Assembly (NCBI GenBank): GCA_945643635.1
Contig: CALZFC010000274.1
Coordinates: 465,501 to 529,500 of the forward strand
Origin: Allodiplogaster sudhausi
Lineage: Eukaryota > Nematoda > Chromadorea > Rhabditida > Diplogasteridae
DNA: 64,000 nt
Reading direction: 5' to 3'
Below are positions 1 through 7,803 of this stretch, piece after piece (positions within the stretch are counted from its first letter, which is position 1; the number at the start of each line of letters is the position of its first letter). The notes below the pieces were generated by a model. It made no database searches and was not told the origin of the DNA. It saw nothing but the letters and a program-made list of their open reading frames with translations. The position numbers and the translations under genes were made by a program.

Positions 1-66
1 CTTTAAAGGATACATAAAATTACAAAAAAAATCAGAGAGTAAGAGTAGAGTGGGAGAGACATGATA

Positions 67-69
67 GAA

Positions 70-101
<32 letters not shown>

Positions 102-470
102 AAGTCGTCTCTCTCTCTTTCTTTCAATGTGAACAGGCTTCTTCAGGACTTGATCGTTTACTTGTAAGTGTCTGTGAGAACGCTCAACGTGAATTATATA
201 CATCTCTCTGTAGCTCATTACAAAGCTCTTACTTTGTAAAAGTCACTGGTATAGAGAGAGAGTCAACTTTCGGTCTCTTTGTAAGTGTTATAATGTGTTT
301 TAATCGAAAAAAATGCGTAAACGCACACATGTTGGCATTGTGCCAAAAACTTTAAATGACTTGTGAATGCGTTCAATGGACACGAAAAAATGCATATTTT
401 TGCAGAGAGACAGAGGAATGCGAGAGGAAGACAGAGAAATAGAGAGAGAGTGGAAAAGTAAGTTGTAAGT
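67..470 (+). other. CT/GA cassette with three exon-like segments (type copy)
   Basis: Three segments are each bounded by an acceptor-like AG and a perfect GTAAGT. Segment 1 (137-163, 27 nt) follows a long CT tract and AACAG and ends at GTAAGT 164. Segment 2 (214-280, 67 nt) follows CATCTCTCTGTAG and ends at GTAAGT 281. Segment 3 (406-457, 52 nt) follows TTTTTGCAG, is almost purely GA-rich like an exonic splicing enhancer, and ends at GTAAGT 458 with a second GTAAGT at 465. Thirteen more full or partial copies in the window keep the intact boundaries although CT-tract length and internal bases vary. The signals are seen; splicing is inferred. Confidence 0.5.
332..346. promoter_or_regulatory. 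TTGGC-ATTGT-GCCAA palindrome (NF-I-type consensus)
   Basis: Perfect TTGGC-N5-GCCAA, the textbook nuclear factor I dyad. It lies in the intron-like gap between exon-like segments 2 and 3. The same site with the same spacer recurs in the other A units and in cassettes starting at 6659, 13316, 30365, 34224, 39582, 47011 and 59448. It is decayed in the 11053, 16627 and 26422 cassettes (TTGAC...GCTAA). Factor binding is inference. Confidence 0.5.
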
Positions 471-527
471 GTATATATTTAATGTTTTTCATGTGTTTGG
501 CTGCATGTGTGGTTGAGGCAGCGCGAA

Positions 528-542
528 TTGGCAAAGTGCCAA
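528..542. promoter_or_regulatory. TTGGC-AAAGT-GCCAA palindrome
   Basis: Second perfect dyad of the A unit, with a different spacer and different flanks from the one at 332. It sits just downstream of exon-like segment 3 and of a TTTGGCTGCATGTGTGG stretch that resembles the CATATGGCTGCATGT element preceding these dyads elsewhere. Confidence 0.45.
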
Positions 543-759
543 TAATTATGAGGTGCAAAGAGGTGCGAAGAAATGAGCGAAATGAGGTGCAATGTGTGTT
601 TTTTCTGCTTGCGCAGATTTTTTGCAATTTATTATGAATATTAACGTTAAGTATTGTGTACTTACAGAGTTGTAAACAGCATAATTGAGACTTTTGAGTT
701 TAAAGAGCTAAAGGTCCTCGCACGAATTTGATCATACTGTAGACGGCAAGAGTTTTACT

Positions 760-940
760 GAGAGCTTATTGGTTGGCTGAGGGGAGGAGCTTATGTCTCT
801 TTTTCTTAATTCTCTTTTTCTCGCCGTGCTCTCGCTTTTTTCTGCCTCTCACGCAATCCACGCCTCCCTCTCGCACACGCTAAAAAGATCGCAGACACGT
901 AAGGGCTTATGAGGAGTACAGGGAACTAGTTAACTAAGTT
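760..940 (+). promoter_or_regulatory. Promoter-like GC-richer cassette and TAGTTAACTA hub of the A unit
   Basis: ATTGG (reverse CCAAT) at 778 is followed by GAGGGGAGGAGC, then CT-rich DNA and the hub palindrome TAGTTAACTA near 928-937. It is a reduced version of the CCAAT/GC cassettes at 7178 and 28813. No TATA box or initiator could be assigned. Confidence 0.3.
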
Positions 941-969
941 ACGCTATTTCCGGGACTACCGCTATTTTA

Positions 970-1200
970 GGAAGCTTGAGAGCTTAAAAGAGCTAAGAAG
1001 AGTTTTGGAGTTTTTAGAGTTTTGGGGCTCAGTTAAGCTTTAGGAATTTTTAGAGTTTTGGGGCTCAGTTAAGCTTAGGGAGTAAAAGAAGAGTTAAGGA
1101 GTTTTTAGAGTTCAGGATCTCAGCTAAGCTTAGGGAGTTAAAGAAGAGTTAAGGAGTTTTTTAAAGTTTCGGGACTCAGCTAAGCTTAGGGAGTAAAAAG
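970..1200 (+). repeat. 55-bp purine-rich tandem repeat
   Basis: Roughly four repeats with the diagnostic AGCTAAGCTTAGGGAGTTAA core, followed by AAGAAGAGTTAAGGAGTTTTTAGAGTT. The exact 55-bp period is best measured at 20221/20276. The array always lies immediately after the hub and before the M4 segment (GAGTGCAAGAACAGAAAG...). Confidence 0.85.
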
Positions 1201-1339
1201 CTAATGAGCTTTTAGCTGGAGTGCAAGAACAGAAAGAAAGACATCAAAGGTTTGAAGAAGAGTTCAGAGCACGCCAAAGAGCTTACGAATACAGCACATC
1301 AGAAAGCATGCGAAGTTTAAGAGTTTAAGTAAATCTATG

Positions 1340-1366
1340 CACTAATAAAGACTCCTAATTTTTCAG
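1340..1366 (+). promoter_or_regulatory. Branch-point/acceptor-like site overlapping AATAAA
   Basis: CTAAT (1342-1346, the insect branch-point consensus) precedes CTAATTTTTCAG (CAG at 1364-1366) by about 20 nt, a proper acceptor spacing. AATAAA (1344-1349) overlaps and could instead serve polyadenylation. The motif is kept in A, C and 20-kb/58-kb blocks immediately before the 35-bp A minisatellite. Confidence 0.4.
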
Positions 1367-1448
1367 GTAATTCTAAGCTGCACATCGTCATTTTACAATT
1401 AATAAAAAAACCATTAAAAAAGGCCAATCCCGGCTCCACTGCACGTAG

Positions 1449-1634
1449 AGCTAAGAAGGCCATCTCAGCTCGACGGCACGCCGAGCCAAGACGGCCAACT
1501 CAGCTCAACTTAATGCAGAGCCAGGACGGCGGAGTCAAGTTCAGGAGCAACCTCAAGCTTGGGAAATTAAACCGACTTTGGACGAAAACGCTGGATGCCT
1601 ATGAATTTGCGCAACCTACACTTGCCGAGTTTTC
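1449..1634 (+). repeat. Short 35-bp A minisatellite and conserved core of A unit
   Basis: About two and a half degenerate A repeats (GAGCTAAGAAGGCCATCTCAG type) lead into GGAGCAACCTCAAG and the core at 1566-1634. The core begins ATTAAACCG, then GGATGCCTATGAATTTGCGC, and ends CTTGCCGAGTTTTC. The N5 hairpin upstream of the core is broken in this copy (TTCAGG instead of TTGAGG), while it is intact at 6482. Confidence 0.75.
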
Positions 1635-1715
1635 AAAGGGAGTTAATGATGCTGGGTATGCGTACTTGGAATGTTGGCTAAGTGCCAAAAAAATTTTATT
1701 TTGAGAGTTTTACTG

Positions 1716-1777
1716 CTTTAAAGGATACATAAAATTACAAAAAAAATCAGAGAGTAAGAGTAGAGTGGGAGAGACAT

Positions 1778-1818
<41 letters not shown>

Positions 1819-3432
1819 AAGTAGTCTCTCTCTCTTTCTTTCAATGTGAACAGGCTTCTTCAGGACTTGATCGTTTACTTGTAAGTGTCTGTGAGAACGC
1901 TCAACGTGAATTATATACATCTCTCTGTAGCTCATTACAAAGCTCTTACTTTGTAAAAGTCACTGGTATAGAGAGAGAGTCAACTTTCGGTCTCTTTGTA
2001 AGTGTTATAATGTGTTTTAATCGAAAAAAATGCGTAAACGCACACATGTTGGCATTGTGCCAAAAACTTTAAATGACTTGTGAATGCGTTCAATGGACAC
2101 GAAAAAATGCATATTTTTGCAGAGAGACAGAGGAATGCGAGAGGAAGACAGAGAAATAGAGAGAGAGTGGAAAAGTAAGTTGTAAGTGTATATATTTAAT
2201 GTTTTTCATGTGTTTGGCTGCATGTGTGGTTGAGGCAGCGCGAATTGGCAAAGTGCCAATAATTATGAGGTGCAAAGAGGTGCGAAGAAATGAGCGAAAT
2301 GAGGTGCAATGTGTGTTTTTTCTGCTTGCGCAGATTTTTTGCAATTTATTATGAATATTAACGTTAAGTATTGTGTACTTACAGAGTTGTAAACAGCATA
2401 ATTGAGACTTTTGAGTTTAAAGAGCCAAAGGTCCTCGCACGAATTTGATCATACTGTAGACGGCAAGAGTTTTACTGAGAGCTTATTGGTTGGCTGAGGG
2501 GAGGAGCTTATGTCTCTTTTTCTTAATTCTCTTTTTCTCGCCGTGCTCTCGCTTTTTTCTGCCTCTCACGCAAACCACGCCTCCCTCTCGCACACGCTAA
2601 AAAGATCGCAGACACGTAAGGGCTTATGAGGAATACAGGGAACTAGTTAACTAAGTTACGCTATTTCCGGGACTACCGCTATTTTAGGGAGCTTGAGAGC
2701 TTAAAAGAGCTAAGAAGAGTTTTGGAGTTTTTAGAGTTTTGGGGCTCAGTTAAGCTTTAGGAATTTTTAGAGTTTTGGGACTCAGTTAAGCTTAGGGAGT
2801 AAAAGAAGAGTTAAGGAGTTTTTAGAGTTCAGGGTCTCAGCTAAGCTTAGGGAGTTAAAGAAGAGTTAAGGAGTTTTTTAAAGTTTCGGGACTCAGCTAA
2901 GCTTAGGGAGTAAAAAGCTAATGAGCTTTTAGCTGGAGTGCAAGAACAGAAAGAAAGACATCAAAGGTTTGAAGAAGAGTTCAGAGCACGCCAAAGAGCT
3001 TACGAATACAGCACATCAGAAAGCATGCGAAGTTTAAGAGTTTAAGTAAATCTATGCACTAATAAAGACTCCTAATTTTTCAGGTAATTCTAAGCTGCAC
3101 ATCGTCATTTTACAATTAATAAAAAAACCATTAAAAAAGGCCAATCCCGGCTCCACTGCACGTAGAGCTAAGAAGGCCATCTCAGCTCGACGGCACGCCG
3201 AGCCAAGACGGCCAACTCAGCTCAACTTAATGCAGAGCCAGGACGGCGGAGTCAAGTTCAGGAGCAACCTCAAGCTTGGGAAATTAAACCGACTTTGGAC
3301 GAAAACGCTGGATGCCTATGAATTTGCGCAACCTACACTTGCCGAGTTTTCAAAGGGAGTTAATGATGCTGGGTATGCGTACTTGGAATGTTGGCTAAGT
3401 GCCAAAAAAATTTTATTTTGAGAGTTTTACTG
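1716..3432 (+). repeat. A unit, copy 2
   Basis: 1,717 bp and nearly identical to copy 1, with the same order of parts. Differences seen: a TAGTAGTC change after the CT tract, AACCACGCC for ATCCACGCC near 2572, and single-base differences in the 55-bp repeat. All six exon-like boundaries and all three TTGGC-N5-GCCAA palindromes are kept. Confidence 0.95.
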
Positions 3433-4810
3433 CTTTAAAGGATACATAAAATTACAAAAAAAATCAGAGAGTAAGAGTAGAGTGGGAGAGACATGATAGA
3501 ACTCTCTCTCTCTCTCTTTCTCTTTCTCTCTCTAAGTCGTCTCTCTCTCTTTCTTTCAATGTGAACAGGCTTCTTCAGGACTTGATCGTTTACTTGTAAG
3601 TGTCTGTGAGAACGCTCAACGTGAATTATATACATCTCTCTGTAGCTCATTACAAAGCTCTTACTTTGTAAAAGTCACTGGTATAGAGAGAGAGTCAACT
3701 TTCGGTCTCTTTGTAAGTGTTATAATGTGTTTTAATCGAAAAAAATGCGTAAACGCACACATGTTGGCATTGTGCCAAAAACTTTAAATGACTTGTGAAT
3801 GCGTTCAATGGACACGAAAAAATGCATATTTTTGCAGAGAGACAGAGGAATGCGAGAGGAAGACAGAGAAATAGAGAGAGAGTGGAAAAGTAAGTTGTAA
3901 GTGTATATATTTAATGTTTTTCATGTGTTTGGCTTCATGTGTGGTTGAGGCAGCGCGAATTGGCAAAGTGCCAATAATTATGAGGTGCAAAGAGGTGCGA
4001 AGAAATGAGCGAAATGAGGTGCAATGTGTGTTTTTTCTGCTTGCGCAGATTTTTTGCAATTTATTATGAATATTAACGTTAAGTATTGTGTACTTACAGA
4101 GTTGTAAACAGCATAATTGAGACTTTTGAGTTTAAAGAGCCAAAGGTCCTCGCACGAATTTGATCATACTGTAGACGGCAAGAGTTTTACTGAGAGCTTA
4201 TTGGTTGGCTGAGGGGAGGAGCTTATGTCTCTTTTTCTTAATTCTCTTTTTCTCGCCGTGCTCTCGCTTTTTTCTGCCTCTCACGCAAACCACGCCTCCC
4301 TATCGCACACGCTAAAAAGATCGCAGACACGTAAGGGCTTATGAGGAATACAGGGAACTAGTTAACTAAATTACGCTATTTCCGGGACTACCGCTATTTT
4401 AGGGAGCTTGAGAGCTTAAAAGAGCTAAGAAGAGTTTTGGAGTTTTTAGAGTTTTGGGGCTCAGTTAAGCTTTAGGAATTTTTAGAGTTTTGGGGCTCAG
4501 TTAAGCTTAGGGAGTAAAAGAAGAGTTAAGGAGTTTTTAGAGTTCAGGGTCTCAGCTAAGCTTAGGGAGTTAAAGAAGAGTTAAGGAGTTTTTTTTAAAG
4601 TTTCGGGACTCAGCTAAGCTTAGGGAGTAAAAAGCTAATGAGCTTTTAGCTGGAGTGCAAGAACAGAAAGAAAGACATCAAAGGTTTGAAGAAGAGTTCA
4701 GAGCACGCCAAAGAGCTTACGAATACAGCACATCAGAAAGCATGCGAAGTTTAAGAGTTTAAGTAAATCTATGCACTAGTAAAGACTCCTAATTTTTCAG
4801 GTAATTCTAA

Positions 4811-5320
4811 CCAGGGAATGGTCAGAAACCCTGGAAACCAAAATTAATAGTTTTTGGTCCATCGTTAAAAGAGGTCATAAAAAGATGCGGAATCGAAAAA
4901 TAAACAGCTGAATCGATATACAAAAAAAGTTATAACCCTTTAAAGTTTCATAAAAGTTTTGCTGCTTGTAAAATAGCGATGTTAGAAACTATTTTAAGAT
5001 TTTTAATAACGAGTTGTGGCCTAGTTGATAGTGAGCCGTCATGAAAATTTTTGGGCGCGAGTTCGATACCCCTTCGGTACAACTTTTTTTCCCTTTTTGT
5101 ATTAGTGCATTTTCGAATGTTTAAAGAACATCATTTGCTTTTCTAGCGTTATCAGAAAGATAATGCACTTTGCCAATGCAACCATTCTTTAAATTTAAAT
5201 TATCCGAATGTATGCATATTTGTATGTATTCATGTATGTATATATTCTGTTTTTTTTTTTAAATTCAAACTTTGTAAAAGAAAAGTAAAAAAAAATGTTC
5301 TACATTTATCAACATATGTG
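4811..5320 (+). repeat. Left inverted arm of the foldback element
   Basis: Pairs with 5806-6315. Small differences (for example GATAAAAAGATG versus AATAGATG near the ends, and expanded ATGTATGT repeats near 5212-5245) show the arms have drifted, so they are not a recent fold-back copy. It is AT-rich and holds the plus-strand tRNA-like sequence. Confidence 0.8.
5013..5083 (+). other. tRNA-like Pol III box sequence, left arm
   Basis: A 71-nt stretch begins GTTGTGG and ends GGTACAAC, so five terminal bases can pair as in an acceptor stem. An A-box-like TAGTTGATAGTG (5022-5033) and a B-box-like GAGTTCGATACC (5059-5070) are 25 bases apart, and seven T follow at 5084-5090 like a Pol III terminator. 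The anticodon and T stems pair poorly, so it is not a functional tRNA gene. It looks like a decayed tRNA or tRNA-derived SINE head. Confidence 0.45.
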
Positions 5321-5805
5321 ATGTTATTTATCTGGAGGTACCTTGTGGACTGGCGGAATGGGCTTCACTTTAGCGTGCGTGATTCTTCTAGAGAGTCGAG
5401 GAGTCTAGGGGTGCAGGAATGGCTCCTGGAAGACGCAGACTGCACAAGTCGCTAGATCTTCTTCTCGCCAGTGAATTCCAGTGTTCGCGGATTTACGAAT
5501 CCACTCTGATCTCCGTTACACACATGAGAGAAAGTACGACTTCATTGCCTCATTGAATTCCTTGACGAAATCGTCCGCCTTTTGCACCAATCCGGGACCG
5601 TCAATGGTGATTATCTTGTGACTCTTGTGAGTCTACGACCAACGATAGACTTTTTTCAGAGGGAAATCCAGGATGAACACCATTTGTAGATCTGCTTCCC
5701 CCCTCCTCCTTCATCTCCGTGTGAAGACTGTACACTGCTGGCATCCATCGTGAGCGCGAAGTACAACAGCCCTCTCTGCATGTATCCACTTTTGCATAAC
5801 AGAAG
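5321..5805 (-). other. Unique central segment of the foldback element
   Basis: GC content rises and the DNA is found nowhere else in the window except the duplicated edge at 12401. On the minus strand about 5632-5520 stays open for some 37 codons and reads KIITIDGPGLVQKADDFVKEF and onward to a stop; codon use looks protein-like, suggesting a captured exon or a transposase remnant. I do not recognise the family. A second minus-strand frame (5601-5810) overlaps it out of phase. Confidence 0.3.
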
Positions 5806-6315
5806 TTCACACATGTTGATAGATGTTGAAGATTTTCGACTTTTTTTGTTCAAAACATTTTTAAACTCTGAATTGAAAAAAAATACAACAAAGAATATAT
5901 ACATACATACATACAAATTAGGATAATTTAAATTTAAAGAATGTTTGCATTGGCAAAGTGCATTATCATTCTGATAACGCAAGAAAAGCAAATGATGTTC
6001 TTTAAACATTCGAAAATGCATTAATACAAAAAGGGAAAAAAAGTTGTACCGAAAGGGTATCGAACTCGCGCCCAAAAATTTTCATGACGGCTCACTATCC
6101 ACTAGGCCACAACTCGTTATTAAAAAACTTAAAATAATTTCTAACAACGCTATTTTACAAGCAGCAAAACTTTTATGAAACTTTAAAGGGTTATAACTTT
6201 TTTTGTATATCGATTCAGCTGTTTATTATTCGATTCCGCATCTATTTATGACCTCTTTTAACGATGGACCAAAAACTATTAATTTTGGTTTCCAGGGTTT
6301 CTGACCATTCCCTGG
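5806..6315 (-). repeat. Right inverted arm of the foldback element
   Basis: Reverse complement of the left arm with moderate divergence. It carries a TACATACATACATA microsatellite near 5898-5915 and the minus-strand tRNA-like sequence. An open frame across 5656-6075 is only the arm read through and has no independent support. Confidence 0.8.
6043..6113 (-). other. tRNA-like Pol III box sequence, right arm
   Basis: Minus-strand partner of 5013-5083. The A-box reads TAGTGGATAGTG, closer to canonical tRNA than the left copy; the B-box is again GAGTTCGATACC and seven T follow on the minus strand (A run at 6036-6042). The two copies therefore point toward the centre of the element. Confidence 0.45.
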
Positions 6316-6658
6316 TAAGCTGCACATCGTCATTTTACAATTAATAAAAAAACCATTAAAAAAGGCCTATCCCGGCTCCACTGCACGTAGAGCTAAGAAG
6401 GCCATCTCAGCTCGACGGCACGCCGAGCCAAGACGGCCAACTCAGCTCAACTTAATGCAGAGCCAGGACGGCGGAGTCAAGTTGAGGAGCAACCTCAAGC
6501 TTGGGAAATTAAACCGACTTTGGACGAAAACGCTGGATGCCTATGAATTTGCGCAACCTACACTTGCCGAGTTTTCAAAGGGAGTTAATGATGCTGGGTA
6601 TGCGTACTTGGAATGTTGGCTAAGTGCCAAAAAAAATTTTATTTTGAGAGTTTTACTG

Positions 6659-6720
6659 CTTTAAAGGATACATAAAATTACAAAAAAAATCAGAGAGTAA
6701 GAGTAGAGTGGGAGAGACAT

Positions 6721-6761
<41 letters not shown>

Positions 6762-7160
6762 AAGTCGTCTCTCTCTCTCTTTCTTTTAATGTGAACAGGC
6801 TTCTTCAGGACTTGATCGTTTGCTTGTAAGTGTCTGTGAGAACGCTCAACATGAATTATATACATCTCTCTGTAGCTCATTAGAAAGCTCTTACTTTGTA
6901 CAATTCACTGGTATAGAGAGAGAGTTAACTTTCGGTCTCTTTGTAAGTGTTTTAATGTGTTTTAATCGGAAAAAAATGCGTAAACGCACACATGTTGGCA
7001 TTGTGCCAAAAACTTTAAATGACTTGTGAATGCGTTCAATGGCCACAAAAAAATGCAGATTTTTGCAGAGAGACAGAGGAATACGAGAGGAAGAGAGAGA
7101 AATAGAGAGAGAGTGGAAAAGTAAGTTGTAAGTGTATATATTTAATGTTTTTCATGTGTT
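6659..7160 (+). other. CT/GA exon-like cassette, second subtype
   Basis: Differs from the A-unit copies by GATCGTTTGCTT in segment 1, TTAGAAAGC and TTTGTACAATTCAC in segment 2, and ATGCAGATTTTTGCAG before segment 3. All GTAAGT donors and AG acceptors are intact, and the CT tract is longer. TTGGC-ATTGT-GCCAA is present near 6993-7007. Confidence 0.5.
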
Positions 7161-7177
7161 TGGCTGTATGTTTGCAA

Positions 7178-7425
7178 GAGGTGCGAAGTGGTCGTGCGAA
7201 GGGGGAAGGGGCCTAGGCCTGAGAGCTCGCTCGGTATTGGTCGAATTCTGAAATTGGCCAATGAGCGAGGGGGGCGGAGTTTCTTTCTATGTCTGCTCTC
7301 TTCGAGCATAGCGCTATTTCGCTATTTTCGCACTTCTTCGAGGACGCTCATCGCTTTGTGTGCTATCTCGCTGTTCCAGACACGTTAGCTCTTTTGCTCT
7401 AAGGAGGGGAAACTAGTTAACTAAG
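7178..7425 (+). promoter_or_regulatory. CCAAT/GC-box cassette (type b) and hub
   Basis: ATTGG at 7236, the palindrome ATTGGCCAAT at 7253-7262 and GGGGCGG at 7271-7277 lie within 45 bp, after G-rich GGGGGAAGGGGCC. A CT-rich stretch with repeated GCTATTTCG follows, then the TAGTTAACTA hub at 7414-7423. The arrangement resembles a TATA-less CCAAT/GC promoter, though GC boxes are unusual for an insect. Equivalent cassettes lie at 13837, 30878, 34737, 40095, 47522 and 51189. Confidence 0.4.
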
Positions 7426-7800
7426 TTGCTCTTTTTTCTTTTTAATTATGGAACTTGGGAACTCTAAAAACCAAGGAACACTTAAAATCTTTTTTTCCCG
7501 AATTTTTGGAATTTTTTGAGGCCTTTTAGCTGTTAGAAGCTACTTTAAAGCTCTCTGGACTTTGGGAACTATGCTCCTTTAAAGGCAAAATTTTCCTGAT
7601 ATTTATGGTGCTGTTGTCTAAATTTTCTAATAAGCTAAGGTTCTAAGTGCTTTACAAAGCTCTATTGCAAAGTGCTCTTCTTATCATGTGTTCTAAGTGC
7701 TACTATAGAAATCTTCAAATTTTTCTGGTCATTTTGAGCAATCAACTATGTTTCTGCGATAAAAATGAAGCAAGATACAAAGAAATTGCCTTTCCCGAAA
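7426..7800 (+). repeat. N module (AT-rich spacer between hub and A minisatellite)
   Basis: Non-coding AT-rich DNA with several T runs and repeated TTCTAAGTGCT phrases. It reappears at 11942, 14085 and 17516, and its 3' third (from CTATTGCAAAGTGCTCTTC) is reused at 21195, 28921, 32779, 36957 and 45107. No gene or RNA is visible. Confidence 0.8.
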
Positions 7801-7803
7801 CCA

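Larger units (their letters stand above)
1..1715 (+). repeat. A unit, copy 1 (1.72-kb complex tandem repeat)
   Basis: First of three head-to-tail units; the next begins at 1716 with the same CTTTAAAGGATACATAAAA start and the offset is 1,715-1,717 bp. Order within the unit: CT tract (69-125), three exon-like segments (137-457), two TTGGC-N5-GCCAA palindromes (332, 528), a GC-richer cassette with ATTGG (760-925), TAGTTAACTA hub (about 928), purine-rich 55-bp repeats (970-1200), AATAAA plus TTTTTCAG (1340-1366), short 35-bp A minisatellite (1449-1535), conserved core (1566-1634) and a third palindrome (1674). Short open frames on both strands are not credible genes because they lie over low-complexity or repeat DNA. 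Confidence 0.95.
4811..6315. mobile_element. Foldback-type DNA transposon with about 0.5-kb terminal inverted repeats
   Basis: Both ends read CCAGGGAATGGTCAGAAACC inward, and the complementarity continues imperfectly for about 500 bp on each side. TAA is duplicated at 4808-4810 and 6316-6318. The uninterrupted site ATTCTAAGCTGCAC is present in A units 1 and 2 and in C units, which proves insertion. A 3-bp TAA duplication suits PIF/Harbinger-like elements, but the CCAGGG ends do not let me assign a superfamily. No transposase is visible, so it is non-autonomous. Both arms contain a tRNA-like A/B-box sequence. Confidence 0.85.
3433..6658 (+). repeat. A unit, copy 3, split by a foldback transposon
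   Basis: Unit sequence runs 3433-4810 and resumes at 6316. Removing the 1,505-bp insert and one TAA duplicate gives about 1,718 bp, matching the other units. The 3' part (6316-6658) differs from copies 1 and 2 in GGCCTATCCC for GGCCAATCCC and in an intact TTGAGG-AGCAA-CCTCAA hairpin (6482-6498), so it resembles the C-unit version of the segment. Confidence 0.93.

Noticed and set aside
69..125. CT microsatellite as the main feature
   Set aside because: Real but short and length-variable; its constant position before AACAG makes the pyrimidine-tract reading more informative.
3230..3421. 63-69 codon frame over the A core (starts MQSQDGG)
   Set aside because: Short, starts inside the minisatellite and lies over the conserved core; B and C versions of the core do not keep the frame, so conservation is at the DNA level.
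1..4810. LTR retrotransposon array
   Set aside because: No LTR TG...CA ends, primer-binding site, polypurine tract with flanking duplication, or gag/pol frames; the 1.7-kb period is a tandem unit.
5013..5083. Functional tRNA gene
   Set aside because: A and B boxes and end pairing are present, but anticodon and T stems do not pair well; annotated only as tRNA-like.
5656..6075. 139-codon minus-strand frame in the foldback arm
   Set aside because: It crosses the inverted arm, microsatellite and tRNA-like sequence and is cut in the 12.4-kb copy; no domain is visible.
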